Counted from the first letter of the stretch, positions 46,401 through 56,261 are shown. The stretch is 64,000 nucleotides of DNA from Marinobacter sp. BGYM27 (GCA_025153445.1 JANZNS010000004.1:62001-126000); one strand, 5' to 3'. The notes: generated by a model from the sequence alone, not told the origin. Program-made: numbers and translations.

Positions 46401-46644
46401 TTTCTGCAACCAGCCGGGCGAAAGCCGGATGAGTGCCCGCCATCTCGCCATCCGCCGCAATGTACGCCAATGGCTTTCGCTGCCCGGCAATACCAATTCG
46501 GAGTGGCCCGTTTTGAGCCAGCCAGCTCAGATCCTCTGCCCCCAGCACGGGTAGCGGCGATGGCATACGCGGATCGGCAAGCACCCTGGCCGCCGGTATC
46601 ACTATGAGGCAACAGAAACACCAAAAAACAAGGCGGCGGATCAC
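43444..46644 (-). CDS. EvgS-like hybrid sensor histidine kinase
   Basis: 1066-residue membrane sensor kinase. Signal peptide (1-23), two tandem periplasmic SBP_bac_3 solute-binding domains (about 45-265 and 290-510), one helix (~523-538), coiled linker, HisKA with H593 in MSHEIRTPMN, HATPase with N710 (LVGNAIKF), DTGIG and GGTGLGLAIS, then a receiver with D886 (VVLMDIRMP). The C-terminal ~90 residues resemble the tail seen after receivers in BarA/EvgS-type kinases but lack a clear Hpt histidine. GTG start with AAAGGA. No response regulator is nearby, so its partner is elsewhere. The solute-binding domains suggest a small-molecule ligand, perhaps an amino acid. Confidence 0.92.
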   Translation of the reverse strand: MIRRLVFWCFCCLIVIPAARVLADPRMPSPLPVLGAEDLSWLAQNGPLRIGIAGQRKPLAYIAADGEMAGTHPAFARLVAEKLDVQVELVPGAPVTLETRLQQGELDAIVTLYQSPHSAPEMLFTDSMMSLNYGLFANADDASVQRLSDLEHKRVALISGDSHQYSLLDSVKSFRPIPVRSVSEAVNSITSGRADAFFAPMPVISDYLRAGLINQISLVAVLNNQPAEVVFATAANNIRMQRILNAGVNAVSGQENRAILDDWIGFELAGKAPDNEVSISSQEQQWLNRHPDLKVAFRRDWPPFEFYEDGRSTGLVPDLVGKLGDQLNIRFSSPKIDDWSTAETMLQNGDVDIIPALPRTPRRENLFLFTRSYLSLPIALVIRDDGRFIGDLRELRDERVGVVRQQASHEYLLINHPELNLYPVDNLEKGLLGLSNGDLDVMVTHIPGVSYTVAHLGLSNLRITSITPYQYELRLAVRKDEPELLRILNKGLGSLKKQDYDTVYNRWIHLDIEQDIDYTVVRRVVLIAIVVVLIFLYWNRKLSREVDERIRSENALRDSEDELRAAKLEAEQLARAAESASRAKSEFLANMSHEIRTPMNAVMGYSELLEGSVTDARQRGYIESIKAGSRSLLTLINDILDLSRIEAGKMKLEFGALDLQRLLEDVQRIFEIRARARDLTLSVSLADNIPAAMVLDETRLRQVLFNLVGNAIKFTHEGEIRIHARTESCHTDETGDECQLVIEVTDTGIGIPEDQQDRIFDAFEQQEGQSNRQYGGTGLGLAISRKLVRMMGGELTVTSHAGEGSCFRIVLHDVATSSAGPESSRDEAVVYRFDNGLVLVVDDNQINRQLVRDMLEPVGLRVIEASDGAQALNVANECLPDVVLMDIRMPVMDGFSCRKAMHEDDNLAAIPVVALTASVMPGDASRIDEARFDGFLQKPVSRQVLLGELARFMIHETDQTDDEAEGDDARPELQVVTNSYLRLQLAEELKQTFTDDWQATRGSGDPEQLSLFAGQLVEWGRDRGLLEIVEYGRELQEEIDAFDLDSVHARLELFPELLNDEPQQEP

Positions 46645-46747
46645 AGATTATCCTTTGGCAATGAACTGGATTTATTCAGATCAGCATGTTAACAAATGAA
46701 AGACGGCCTGCGCTGCAGGCGATCATCGCACTGAAGGAGGTTTCATC

Positions 46748-46981
46748 ATGGATATGAGCCAGCACACACTTTCCACATTATTTGAGCAACTCGGCCTGCC
46801 ATCCGACACTCAAAGCGTCGACGACTTCATCGCCCGCCACGCGCCGTTACCGCCGGAAACCGCTCTTGCCGATGCGGCTTTCTGGAACAAGGCTCAAGCC
46901 GGTTTTCTGCATCAGGGTATCGACGACGACTCCGACTGGGCGGAGGTCATTGATGAACTGGATGCGCGTTTAAGACACTAA
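46748..46981 (+). CDS. DUF2789 family protein
   Basis: 77-residue acidic helical protein (MDMSQHTLSTLFEQLGLPSD..., APLPPETALADAAFW, DSDWAEVIDELDARLRH) that matches the small DUF2789 family as I know it. GAAGGAGG precedes ATG. Function unknown. Single gene, convergent with the GGDEF gene. Confidence 0.87.
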   Translation: MDMSQHTLSTLFEQLGLPSDTQSVDDFIARHAPLPPETALADAAFWNKAQAGFLHQGIDDDSDWAEVIDELDARLRH

Positions 46982-47010
46982 ACGAAGACCGGCATCGGGC
47001 GAGCCTGGCA

Positions 47011-48666
47011 TTACGCCCGGACCACCTGGTTGCGGCCGGCATGCTTGGCTTTGTATAGCGCCTTGTCGGCCAGATCAAAGATCTCATCAACCGTATTGGC
47101 TGCGCCGAAGGCTGCCATCCCTGCAGACAAGGTGATGTGCACCGGCGTGCTGTGAAAGTGGAACGGCAGTTCGGCGACATGGGTACGCAAACCGTCCAGT
47201 ACACGGTAGCCCACGTCAATTTCCGTTTCCGGCATCAGCACAACAAACTCTTCTCCACCGTAACGCGCCACAAAATCAGTTGACCGCAGGCGATCTTTCA
47301 GGGTTTTTGCTACCAGCTGTATTACCCGGTCACCGGCTTTGTGGCCATACGAATCATTCACTTTCTTGAAAAAGTCGATATCAACAACCGCCATCGTGAC
47401 CGGATTCCGGTAACGGGCCCAGCGCTCATACTCAAACTCGAGACGCTGCTGCCACGACTCCCGATTGGGCAGTTGGGTCAGCGCATCCGTGAGGGCCCGC
47501 GAACGCTCGGCCTTGAGTTGATCCTGCACCTGTTCGGAATACACCTCCATGCCCGCCAACTTTTCCTGCATAGCGGCCAGCTTCTCCTGCAGCACCTGTT
47601 CACGCTGGCCCTCACCTTCCCGGTAACGGCTGAAAGATTCAGCAAGAGCCTGAATATGGTCGCTGACCGACGCTTTCAGATCGTTCAGACTGGATGAGGT
47701 GTCCACCGCATCACCAATGCTTTGCAGACGGGTATTCAGTTCCCGGTCCAGCAATTCGGTGGCACTCCGGCGATCTGCATTGGCCTCCAGTTGTGCGGCA
47801 CAGTTTTCCTTCAGCGCCAGCAATCGCTCATCGAGACGTTTCAGAAAGTCTTCAAACTCCGATCGCCCCTGGCTCATTGCAGCGACGACCAGATCCAGAA
47901 TATCGTTCAGTGCGTCGCGGATGGTGTCCCAGTCCTGACTCTGATCCAGCAGTGATTTCAGATGCTGCGCCTTGGCCTGCATAGACGACTCAAGGCTGAC
48001 CTGAGCCAGCATATGGCCGATCAGCTCGCCAATACGCCGCGCGATTCTGAGCCGGTCGTCACCTGAACTGTCATCCTGCTCGCCAGTCTGATTCGGGGCA
48101 GCGGCGGCGGGTTCAGGGCTGGCTGGGCTATTAACAGCCGAAGAATTGCGAATGTCTGCATCGTCCGCATCGCGCGACTCTGCATCCAAAGCCGGCGGCG
48201 TTGCTGCGGTGTCTTTATCCCGGGAGAACAGCCGTCGCCAGGACGGTTTGGCCTGGCCCTCAGCCGGTGCGCAGGACTCAACCAGCCCGGTCAGTCCGGC
48301 CAGCCAGGTGTTGAGAGGGCGAACGCCGTCTTCAAGTTTGCCCAGTGCTTTGTCGAGCTGGCGGATATCCTTGCGAGCCAGCCTGTCGCCGGCAGTCTCA
48401 TCGATGGCGGCAAGCAGCCGCGACAGGCTCTCGACCAGTTGTGCCTGATCATCCACCTTGCGAGCATCGAGTCGCACCAGCGCTTTGTCGAGACCGGCCT
48501 GAGCACGCTTGAGGTTCACCAGGTTGCCGCTCTCGCCCCGCAACTCGTCCCGGATGCCATCAAGCAGGCGATCCAGCTCGCCGTCCAGCCCTTCAGCAAA
48601 AAGCGTTGCTCTTACCAGAAGCCTTTGCAGCGTGTATCGCTCTTCCTGCCAGTCGCTCTGGTTCAT
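47011..48666 (-). CDS. Diguanylate cyclase with long N-terminal coiled-coil region
   Basis: 551 residues from ATG 48666. The C-terminal GGDEF domain (about 385-551) keeps GGEEF in RYGGEEFVVL and the metal aspartate in VVDIDFFKKVND; an RxxD inhibitory site (RSTD) lies five residues before the signature, so product feedback is expected. Residues 1-380 are long helices with a charged, low-complexity insert (around 150-215); no membrane helix, no PAS or receiver. Makes c-di-GMP from two GTP. The ATG has only a weak GGA Shine-Dalgarno. Confidence 0.92.
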   Translation of the reverse strand: MNQSDWQEERYTLQRLLVRATLFAEGLDGELDRLLDGIRDELRGESGNLVNLKRAQAGLDKALVRLDARKVDDQAQLVESLSRLLAAIDETAGDRLARKDIRQLDKALGKLEDGVRPLNTWLAGLTGLVESCAPAEGQAKPSWRRLFSRDKDTAATPPALDAESRDADDADIRNSSAVNSPASPEPAAAAPNQTGEQDDSSGDDRLRIARRIGELIGHMLAQVSLESSMQAKAQHLKSLLDQSQDWDTIRDALNDILDLVVAAMSQGRSEFEDFLKRLDERLLALKENCAAQLEANADRRSATELLDRELNTRLQSIGDAVDTSSSLNDLKASVSDHIQALAESFSRYREGEGQREQVLQEKLAAMQEKLAGMEVYSEQVQDQLKAERSRALTDALTQLPNRESWQQRLEFEYERWARYRNPVTMAVVDIDFFKKVNDSYGHKAGDRVIQLVAKTLKDRLRSTDFVARYGGEEFVVLMPETEIDVGYRVLDGLRTHVAELPFHFHSTPVHITLSAGMAAFGAANTVDEIFDLADKALYKAKHAGRNQVVRA

Positions 48667-48811
48667 TCCGATTAGTCCCACTTGCAATCAAAACCTGTTG
48701 ATATGAAATGACAGTTGCACGCAACGTGCTTGCCGTGACCTCTTTGTAAAAGTAGACGCAGGCGGCAGGTCTTTCTAGCTCGCCACCAGCTCAATGCGGT
48801 ACCAGGCGCTG

Positions 48812-49777
48812 TTAGTCACCGTCTTGTGAAGACGATTTTTCTGCCTGCGGTCGCGATGCAGCAGGGCCGGGACGGCGACGGGCCCGCGGATGGCTGGCAT
48901 CATAAACTTTGGCCAGATGCTGAAAATCAAGGTGCGTATAAATCTGCGTGGTCGAGATATCGGCATGCCCGAGCAATTCCTGCACGGCTCTGAGATCGCC
49001 ACTTGATTCCAACAGGTGACTGGCGAACGAGTGACGTAACAGGTGAGGATGCAGACGCTGGTCTGCCCCTTTGAACAAGCCCCAGCGATTAAGTCTGGCC
49101 TGAACACTGCGCGGGCTCAGCCGCTTGCCCTGCCGACTGAGGAACACCGCCTCCTCGCCGTCTCTGGCCAGCGACGCACGCACATCCAGCCATGCGCTCA
49201 GTGCAGATACTGCTTTCTGCCCCACTGGTAAAATGCGGGTTTTGCTGCCTTTACCCAACACCCGAACCTCGCCCCCCGACAAGTCCATGCTCACCAGATC
49301 AAGCCCCACCAACTCGGCCAGTCGCAAACCGGAGGAATACATCAGTTCAAGCATGGCCCGGTCGCGCACTTCGAGCACGTCGTCGGCGTCAGCATCAAGC
49401 AGATGGTTGAGCTGATCCACGTCGGCCACACGAGGAAGCTTCTTGCCGGACTTGGGAGCGCGCACATCAAGCGCGGGATTGTCCTTTACCGCACCCTCGC
49501 GCAGCATGAATTCGTAAAACCGGCGAATAGCCGAGAGGTGACGGGCGATACTGCGACCACCCAGGCCTTCCCGGCTCAGCTCAACGACATGACGGCGCAA
49601 CCCATGTACATCGAGCTGGCTCCAGTCCGTCAGCTGCTGGCTATGCAACTCTTCGGCGAGACGCTCGATATCACGGAGATAGTGTTGGCTGGTATGTGGC
49701 GACAGGCGGCGTTCGGAAGCAAGATGCTCGGCGAAACCCGCCATTGAAAGGGCAAGCGTGTCCGGTAAGTCACTCAT
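48812..49777 (-). CDS. xerC: Tyrosine recombinase XerC
   Basis: Site-specific recombinase resolving chromosome dimers at dif with XerD. 321 residues from ATG 49777 (GAGGTATG upstream). All six catalytic residues are present: R152 (SGLRLAEL), K176 (GKGSKT), H245 and R248 (HPHLLRHSF), H271 (LGHADI) and nucleophile Y280 (QIYTHL). C-terminal Arg/Ser-rich tail of about 25 residues. Last gene of the conserved lysA-dapF-DUF484-xerC run. Confidence 0.96.
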   Translation of the reverse strand: MSDLPDTLALSMAGFAEHLASERRLSPHTSQHYLRDIERLAEELHSQQLTDWSQLDVHGLRRHVVELSREGLGGRSIARHLSAIRRFYEFMLREGAVKDNPALDVRAPKSGKKLPRVADVDQLNHLLDADADDVLEVRDRAMLELMYSSGLRLAELVGLDLVSMDLSGGEVRVLGKGSKTRILPVGQKAVSALSAWLDVRASLARDGEEAVFLSRQGKRLSPRSVQARLNRWGLFKGADQRLHPHLLRHSFASHLLESSGDLRAVQELLGHADISTTQIYTHLDFQHLAKVYDASHPRARRRPGPAASRPQAEKSSSQDGD

Positions 49778-49872
49778 CGCATACCTCAGTTTCGTCGGCG
49801 CTTTCAGCGAGTGTGACAAAACCGCCGCGTTCGCGACCTTCTGCCACTTCCTCTACGCCCGACGGGCGCCGA

Positions 49873-50634
49873 TTAGCGGGATTCAGCTACCCGGTCGGAA
49901 ACCGGCTCCAACTGACTGTGGCGCGCCATCAAAGGCGGCAGCAAGCGGCTAAGCGTGTCGCTCAGGTATGACAAAAACATCGACCCCATGCTCTCGTCAA
50001 AATAGCCGCTTTGCTGGCTACCAATCGCGAACAGCCCGAGCAGATCGCCGTGGCGAAGCGGCACCAGTGCAACCGATGCAATGGGAGTGTCCCGCTGGGG
50101 AAACAGAAACGCTCGCTGATCAATACGGAACTGACCGCACACGGCGCGCTGCCCCTCAAGCAGCGAACCCAACAGGGTCTCTGCTTCCTTGCGGTTAACC
50201 CGGACCAGCGCGCCTTCGGCAGCCGAAGTATCGGCATCGGGCTTCAACGTGCCCTGCTCGAAAATAATCAGCGAGGCTGCATCGAGACCGAAATCGCCAC
50301 GAATGCTGTCGTCGATGACTGACGCCATTTCGGTGATGGTGCGCGCCTCGATCACCTGGGTCAGCAGACGCTTACTCTTTTCAAAAAGCCGGTCATTGTG
50401 CCGGGCAATTTCAATCAGCTCGCCGAGTTCATGGCGCAGCATATCCCGTTGTTCCCGAAACAGATGAACCTGGCGCTCAACCAGCGAGATAGCGCGACCG
50501 CTGTCATGAGGCAAGGTCAGGGTGCGCAACAGATCGCTCTGCCCCACAAAAAACTCTGGGTGTGCTTTCAGATAGGCAACGACATCTTCTTCTGTCGCTG
50601 CGCCCGACGTTTGCGGTTCCGCCTGGTCTGTCAT
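49873..50634 (-). CDS. DUF484 family protein
   Basis: 253-residue cytoplasmic protein with a helical N-terminus (EEDVVAYLKAHPEFFVGQSDLL) and a GAF-like domain (DFGLDAASLIIFEQGT ... GLFAIGSQQ). DUF484 is fixed between dapF and xerC in gammaproteobacteria; the function is not established. AAAGGAGG precedes ATG. Confidence 0.93.
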   Translation of the reverse strand: MTDQAEPQTSGAATEEDVVAYLKAHPEFFVGQSDLLRTLTLPHDSGRAISLVERQVHLFREQRDMLRHELGELIEIARHNDRLFEKSKRLLTQVIEARTITEMASVIDDSIRGDFGLDAASLIIFEQGTLKPDADTSAAEGALVRVNRKEAETLLGSLLEGQRAVCGQFRIDQRAFLFPQRDTPIASVALVPLRHGDLLGLFAIGSQQSGYFDESMGSMFLSYLSDTLSRLLPPLMARHSQLEPVSDRVAESR

Positions 50635-50743
50635 CCGGAATCCTCCTTTCTCGGCCGCCTCTTGGTGGTTGCAGCACCCGCTTCTTGGAGTGCGTAATAC
50701 AAGTCACAAAGGCACGACTCTTGTTATCCAACTACCAGTCCCG

Positions 50744-51703
50744 TCAAGAGGTCCCAGCGCCAGCTTTTTTTCTGGATTTACTTCTGTTGTTCCGATTCGA
50801 CTGCCGCCCTGAACGCGGCACTCTGCGGGCAGGGTCTGCCGGCACCCGCACCTGGCCATCAAATACGCGGGCGGTAGGACCTTCCATCATAACAGGCGCC
50901 CCTTCGCCCTGCCATTCAAGGGTAAGCGGCCCGCCACGCAACTCTATCCGGACGCGTTCGTCCAGTAACCCGCGCAAACGGCCCGCCACCATAGCAGCGC
51001 AAGCGCCAGAGCCGCAGGCTAGCGTTTCGCCCGAGCCCCGTTCAAACACTCTCAAACGGGCATTCTGGCGATCTACAATCTGGAGAAATCCGATATTGGC
51101 GCGCTTGGGAAAATTATCGTGAGATTCCAGCACCGGCCCCAACACCTCCACTGGCGCCGTATCAATATCATCAACCAGCAATACGGCATGAGGATTGCCC
51201 ATGGAGATAGCAGACAGCTCCACACTGTCATCCCCGACCTGCACCTTATAGGTCAGCGCGCGACCGGTGGCATTGAAGGGAATCCGCTCAGGCTCAAGTT
51301 CGGGCACGCCCATATTCACCGTGACCCAACCTTCTTTGCCCACCCGCAGCTCAATCACGCCACCTGCCGTCTGGACCCGAATGACTTTCTTATTGGTCAA
51401 CCGCTGGTCCCGCACAAACCGGGCGAAACAACGGGCGCCATTGCCACACTGTTCGACCTCGGAGCCGTCAGCGTTGAAGATCCGGTAGCGAAAATCAACA
51501 TCGGGCAATCCGGGCGGTTCAACCACCAGCAACTGGTCAAATCCGATACCAAAATTACGATCCGCCAGCTCCTTTATCATTTCCGGGCGCATACGAAATG
51601 GCTGGCTGATGGCGTCAACGACCATAAAGTCATTGCCCAAACCGTGCATTTTGGTGAATTGCAGGTTAGCACCACCGCGCTTCGTATCGCTCATATCACT
51701 CAC
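50744..51703 (-). CDS. dapF: Diaminopimelate epimerase
   Basis: Interconverts LL- and meso-diaminopimelate for lysine and peptidoglycan. 319 residues; the two catalytic cysteines are in QCGNGARCF and [10 protein letters not shown]. Longer than the usual ~275: an N-terminal addition of about 13 residues and a C-terminal Arg/Lys/Ser/Asn-rich tail of about 30 residues (ending [11 protein letters not shown]) not part of the fold. ATG overlaps the lysA TGA by 4 bp. Confidence 0.95.
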   Translation of the reverse strand: MSDMSDTKRGGANLQFTKMHGLGNDFMVVDAISQPFRMRPEMIKELADRNFGIGFDQLLVVEPPGLPDVDFRYRIFNADGSEVEQCGNGARCFARFVRDQRLTNKKVIRVQTAGGVIELRVGKEGWVTVNMGVPELEPERIPFNATGRALTYKVQVGDDSVELSAISMGNPHAVLLVDDIDTAPVEVLGPVLESHDNFPKRANIGFLQIVDRQNARLRVFERGSGETLACGSGACAAMVAGRLRGLLDERVRIELRGGPLTLEWQGEGAPVMMEGPTARVFDGQVRVPADPARRVPRSGRQSNRNNRSKSRKKAGAGTS

Positions 51704-52950
51704 TCTGGCAAACAGGATTCGAGCCGCAACTGGTCATCCAGGGTTTCGCGTTCCCGAACCAGATGCGCTTTTGCGCCATCGACCATGATTTCCGGGGGCC
51801 GGTTGCGGGAGTTGTAGTTGGAGCTCATCACAAAACCATAAGCGCCAGCCGAGCGAACCGCCAGCAAATCACCCGGTGCAAGACGCAGTCGACGGTCCTT
51901 ACCCAGAAAATCACCGGTTTCACAGACCGGACCAACCAGATCGTAAACTTTCTCTTCCACATCATCTCGTGGCGATACAGGCACAATCGCCTGCCAGGCG
52001 CTGTAGAGGGCAGGCCGGATCAGATCATTCATGGCCGCATCGATGATCGCGAAGTTGCGATGTTCAGTGCACTTGAGGAATTCGACACGGGTCAGCAGAA
52101 CACCGGCATTGGCCGCAATCGAACGCCCCGGCTCCAGAATGATTTCCAGTTTGCGATCCGCCAGCCGCTCACGCACCTTGATCATGTAATCGGCAGGCGA
52201 CGGCGGCTTCTCCTGGTCATAGGTCACACCCAGACCACCGCCCATATCCAGATGCCGAATGCAGATGCCGTCTTCCGCAAGCTGATCAACCAGTGCAAGC
52301 ACCCGCTCCAACGCGTCCATAAAAGGCGCCACCGTGGTCAACTGGGATCCGATATGGCAGTCCACCCCCTGAACATCAAGGTTCGACAAGCTGGCAGCGT
52401 GGCCATAGATCCGCCGGGCATCAGCGATATCAATACCAAACTTGTTTTCTTTCAGGCCAGTGGAGATATACGGGTGGGTGCCTGCATCCACGTCCGGATT
52501 AACCCGCAAGGACACCGGCGCGGTAACACCCATTGCCGCAGCAACTTCATTCAGCCGATCAAGCTCGGTTTCAGATTCCACGTTGAAACAGCGAACCCCC
52601 ACCTCCAGTGCGCGGCGCATCTCGTGTTCCTGCTTGCCAACCCCAGAAAATACGATACGATCGGCCCGACCACCGGCGCGCAGCACCCGCTCTAGCTCGC
52701 CTACTGATACAATATCAAAGCCGGCCCCCAGGCGGGCAAGCACATTCAACACCGCCAGGTTGCTGTTGGCCTTGACGGCATAACAGATCAGGTGGGGGCA
52801 ATCAGCGAGGGACTCATCATAAGCCCGAAAGTGGCGCTCCAGCGTTGCACGGGAATAGACATAAGCCGGCGTTCCAAACTGGCTGGCGATGTCGCTCAGT
52901 GCCACATCTTCGGCGTAAAGCGCGCCGTCGCGGGTATTAAAATGATCCAT
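51700..52950 (-). CDS. lysA: Diaminopimelate decarboxylase
   Basis: Final step of lysine synthesis. 416-residue PLP enzyme; PLP lysine K60 in [42 protein letters not shown] and the C-terminal [14 protein letters not shown] loop with active-site cysteine are present. Coupled to dapF by overlap, and 11 bp after the lptM stop. Confidence 0.97.
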   Translation of the reverse strand: MDHFNTRDGALYAEDVALSDIASQFGTPAYVYSRATLERHFRAYDESLADCPHLICYAVKANSNLAVLNVLARLGAGFDIVSVGELERVLRAGGRADRIVFSGVGKQEHEMRRALEVGVRCFNVESETELDRLNEVAAAMGVTAPVSLRVNPDVDAGTHPYISTGLKENKFGIDIADARRIYGHAASLSNLDVQGVDCHIGSQLTTVAPFMDALERVLALVDQLAEDGICIRHLDMGGGLGVTYDQEKPPSPADYMIKVRERLADRKLEIILEPGRSIAANAGVLLTRVEFLKCTEHRNFAIIDAAMNDLIRPALYSAWQAIVPVSPRDDVEEKVYDLVGPVCETGDFLGKDRRLRLAPGDLLAVRSAGAYGFVMSSNYNSRNRPPEIMVDGAKAHLVRERETLDDQLRLESCLPE

Positions 52951-52961
52951 TCAGATTCCTG

Positions 52962-53132
52962 TTATTCAGCAGCGCCCTGTTCGTCGGGCTTGTCATTCTC
53001 CGGCGCAGCAGCCGGTTGCTCACTTTGGACCGGCGCAGCCTCTGGCTCAGGCGCCTTGAACAACGGTCCTTTCTGGCCACAACCGGCCAGCATCAGCGCG
53101 GCAAGGCCTATTATCAGTCGTCGACCCATCAT
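52962..53132 (-). CDS. lptM: LptM (LppL) lipoprotein
   Basis: 56-residue lipoprotein from ATG 53132 (GGAG upstream), within a longer open frame. Lipobox LMLAGC followed by the LptM signature GQKGPLF and an Ala/Pro/Glu-rich tail. LptM assists oxidative maturation of LptD, the lipopolysaccharide translocon, in the outer membrane. Its place directly before lysA is conserved. Confidence 0.88.
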   Translation of the reverse strand: MMGRRLIIGLAALMLAGCGQKGPLFKAPEPEAAPVQSEQPAAAPENDKPDEQGAAE

Positions 53133-53249
53133 CAGATCAGGCTCCGGCGGTATTGAGGCTGCGGCAAAAACGACAGCGCTCGCCACGCTTTGCAACAGCC
53201 TCATTGGATTAGGAGGGCAGTATACCCACTGCGGTTAAACCGTGCGAGA

Positions 53250-56114
53250 TCATCCGGGAGTCTTCAGCGCCGCGTTCAGTTCCGCTTCCAGCGCAATGCG
53301 GTAGTGCAGGTACTGGCAGGTTTGCAGATCGTGCTGATATGCCTGCGGGTCAATGTCGTGGGGCAGATAGACATCAGTGAGATAAATAGGATAGTCACCC
53401 TGCCCCCGACGTCGGGATGTCACGTAATGGGCCACAGCCCGGGCAAGTTGATCGCCATGATCCAGTTCAGTGAATTCCTGCTCATCACAGAACAGATCAA
53501 ATCGCAGCGGCTGATCGCCCTCACTGACTCCCACCGCCTGCACTTCAAAGCCATCCAACGGCTGCTCATCGGGCGAGAAAGAGCGAGGTTCAAGGCGCCA
53601 CTGGCGTCGGGACCGCACCAATTCCATACAGCGAATGGCAAGCTCGCCGCCTGCATCCACCAGCGCACCACGCAGCTGGCGACGCTCTGCCAGGTTCCCC
53701 AGAAAGCGAAACACCGGCGCCAGCAAGTGTCGACGACTACTGCAAAGCTGGCGCCAATGGCTCAGGGACCCCCGCTCATCGATCACCCACACTTCAGCGT
53801 CAGTATCATTCAACAGGTAGAACACCTGGATATTGTCCGGCTCACTGGCATCACAAATCAGCCGCAAGGCGGCATCTTCTTCCAACGCATGCCGATCCAG
53901 CACAATGGGCATGAAAGTGTGCTGGGGTTTCTGCAAATGCTCACGCAAAGCCTCTGAAGACTCAAGCGCCACAAAACCGGGCTCGCCATCAGTAAACTGC
54001 AGCACAAAATAGCGCCGGCCCATTTCAATGACATAGCGCAGGGAGTGAGGGCCGCGGCCATTTGCAAAGAAGCAGTTCTGAACGTCATCGAACAAGATCG
54101 CCAAGCGACGCTCGATGGATACCGCGTGCCCGAGGCCCGGGCAACAAACGCTCAACTCGGGTTTCAGCGCAGGCGCCTTTGCCCGCGCAGCCAGCAGGTT
54201 CTTCAAACACTGAATCAGAATATCGCCCACTTCATAGCGATGAACCGAGACCTCGTGCCAGCTGTTGAGCACGACCTGATCGAGCGTCAGCACCAGATTT
54301 TCCCGACCTCCACTGAAACCGAGGGAATCGTGTCGGGCGCTCAGTTTATGCAAGCCTTTTTCCGAAAGCGGCGCTTGCGGGTCAACCGCCACGTTGGCGA
54401 TCAGAACCACACGCAATAGCGAGCTGCCGGCCATCAACGCGCCCCGGGATGCTGGCGCTAATGGCACCGGCAGAGCTGCCTGCAGAGATTCAATCATTGT
54501 TCTCAGACCGGCCATAGTCAGCGGGCTGGTGCCGCTGCGGAGATTGAGCCGGGTAGCCCTGGTCAGCAGTCCGTTGCAATGACACCAGACCAGCAACTCA
54601 ACCAGGCTGGCGCTGCGGCGTATCACGGGTTGCCAGTGCGCATCGGCAGGACTTTCAAGATCGCGATACAGCAACCAGCCCGCTAACTGGGTGGTTCCCG
54701 GCTGGGTGGACTGGTGATGAAACGACAGGTTCTCTTCTGCCAATGACGGCGCAATGTTGGGGTTTACCAGTTCAACTTTGCCCGCTTTGCGCTGAAACGC
54801 CGCGTAAAGTTTGCGCCCCAGCAGGCTCATATCAGTCGGACGAATCGCCGCACGGACGGCATGACTCCGTGCCATTCGGGACAGGAAGCGATAACTGTGC
54901 GTAAGCTCAGCGACAATGGTGCGACGCAGGATCTGTACATCATTGATCCGCCATCGCTCCCGGTCATCCAGTTGCTTTATATCCGCAGATGTCCAGCCCC
55001 ACTGCTGCGTGAGCTCAGACAGCAAGGCGCCTTGCCAGGACCGGTCGCTTCGTTCAAGGCGGCTCAGCGGTAGCCCGCTTTTGAGGTACAGGCTCTGGCG
55101 CACCAGCGCCAGTCGCTCGGGCGTTTGCAGCGACAACAGCCATTGTTCAAGGCGCTGGTAGAGCAGCACATAAGGATCAAGCGCGTTGGTCTCCGTAACA
55201 CCGGCGTATACCTGTTCCTTGAACACGCGGGATAACAGCGGCTGGTCAGCGTCACGGGCGTAACACTCGATCAACAAAAGCTTGAGGATAGACTTCCAGG
55301 GCGCATCAATGCCTTTGTAGAGTTGCCAGACACCCGCGCCCAGAAACTCCGCTGACGGCACCCGCGTAACGGCGCCAAAATCGATATACTGATCCGGTCG
55401 GATAAAGCGACAATCCTGCAACTGTCGCACCAGCACGTCGTATTGTTCTTCCTGATCCGCCGGGATCAGCCACCAGAGCGGATAACAACCCGCCAGATAT
55501 ATCCCTGTGCGATAAAATTCATCGAGCAGCAAATAGTGCTGAGCGCTGCCGCAATTCTCACCATTAACTTCAACATTCTGCCGCCCGGTGCGAAAGTCTT
55601 CGGCCGAGAACACGAACACGTGCAACTCCAGTCCCAGAGTCGCGGCCCAGCCGGATATCGCGGCCGCTTTCTTTTCCAGCTGAGCCACACCCTCCGGCGC
55701 GAGATCCGGCCGGTAACAAAGCCAGACGTCAAGGTCGCTGGCCACCGAATGACCGATAGTACCGGGACTTCCCATCAGAAACAGGGCGCTAATATCGGCA
55801 AGCCTGCGACCGGATGAGCGCGACCGGAACGACCGGGCCAGTCGCTGCGCCGCATCCAGGGCGGATGGGTCAGGCGTGTAATGGGCAATGCCATGCGGGC
55901 AGGCGTGATCAAGATAGCCAGGGAGCGCCGGATGATTGAGGTGGAACAGCAACGGCAACAGATCGAGCACAACCTGCTGGCGGGTCGCCAACGCCATTCG
56001 GGCGCGATCGCAACGGGCCTGGTTCACCTTCAGGAACCGGTCGCAAAGGCGCTTCAGGGTTTTGCGATCAATGCCTTCGGCAAAGTCGAGCAGGATCGGA
56101 AATGCAGAGGCCAC
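53250..56114 (-). CDS. cyaA: Class I adenylate cyclase
   Basis: 954-residue cAMP-forming enzyme of the enterobacterial class I type. The catalytic part is N-terminal with nucleotidyltransferase motif FLMGSPGTIGHSVASDLDVW (about 113-132), and GSAQHYLLLDEFYR later. The C-terminal half is the regulatory part that in E. coli responds to EIIA-Glc. GTG start with GAGGA 11 bases upstream. In Pseudomonas cAMP with Vfr drives type IV pilus and virulence genes; no Vfr gene lies here. Confidence 0.94.
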   Translation of the reverse strand: MASAFPILLDFAEGIDRKTLKRLCDRFLKVNQARCDRARMALATRQQVVLDLLPLLFHLNHPALPGYLDHACPHGIAHYTPDPSALDAAQRLARSFRSRSSGRRLADISALFLMGSPGTIGHSVASDLDVWLCYRPDLAPEGVAQLEKKAAAISGWAATLGLELHVFVFSAEDFRTGRQNVEVNGENCGSAQHYLLLDEFYRTGIYLAGCYPLWWLIPADQEEQYDVLVRQLQDCRFIRPDQYIDFGAVTRVPSAEFLGAGVWQLYKGIDAPWKSILKLLLIECYARDADQPLLSRVFKEQVYAGVTETNALDPYVLLYQRLEQWLLSLQTPERLALVRQSLYLKSGLPLSRLERSDRSWQGALLSELTQQWGWTSADIKQLDDRERWRINDVQILRRTIVAELTHSYRFLSRMARSHAVRAAIRPTDMSLLGRKLYAAFQRKAGKVELVNPNIAPSLAEENLSFHHQSTQPGTTQLAGWLLYRDLESPADAHWQPVIRRSASLVELLVWCHCNGLLTRATRLNLRSGTSPLTMAGLRTMIESLQAALPVPLAPASRGALMAGSSLLRVVLIANVAVDPQAPLSEKGLHKLSARHDSLGFSGGRENLVLTLDQVVLNSWHEVSVHRYEVGDILIQCLKNLLAARAKAPALKPELSVCCPGLGHAVSIERRLAILFDDVQNCFFANGRGPHSLRYVIEMGRRYFVLQFTDGEPGFVALESSEALREHLQKPQHTFMPIVLDRHALEEDAALRLICDASEPDNIQVFYLLNDTDAEVWVIDERGSLSHWRQLCSSRRHLLAPVFRFLGNLAERRQLRGALVDAGGELAIRCMELVRSRRQWRLEPRSFSPDEQPLDGFEVQAVGVSEGDQPLRFDLFCDEQEFTELDHGDQLARAVAHYVTSRRRGQGDYPIYLTDVYLPHDIDPQAYQHDLQTCQYLHYRIALEAELNAALKTPG

Positions 56115-56261
56115 GGACGGCGCTATCCTCGCGGTTAATCAGTCAAAAGGCAGCCACAGCAGCGGCTCTAATTCAGTTGTGTCTCGCTGCGGCATTAGCA
56201 GTATCATGTTAGCCTCCACTCAAAACCACAACGATAATAACCTACAGGGTGCGGATCCAGC

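Noticed and set aside
51763-52695. 310-codon plus-strand frame
   Set aside because: Antisense shadow of lysA.
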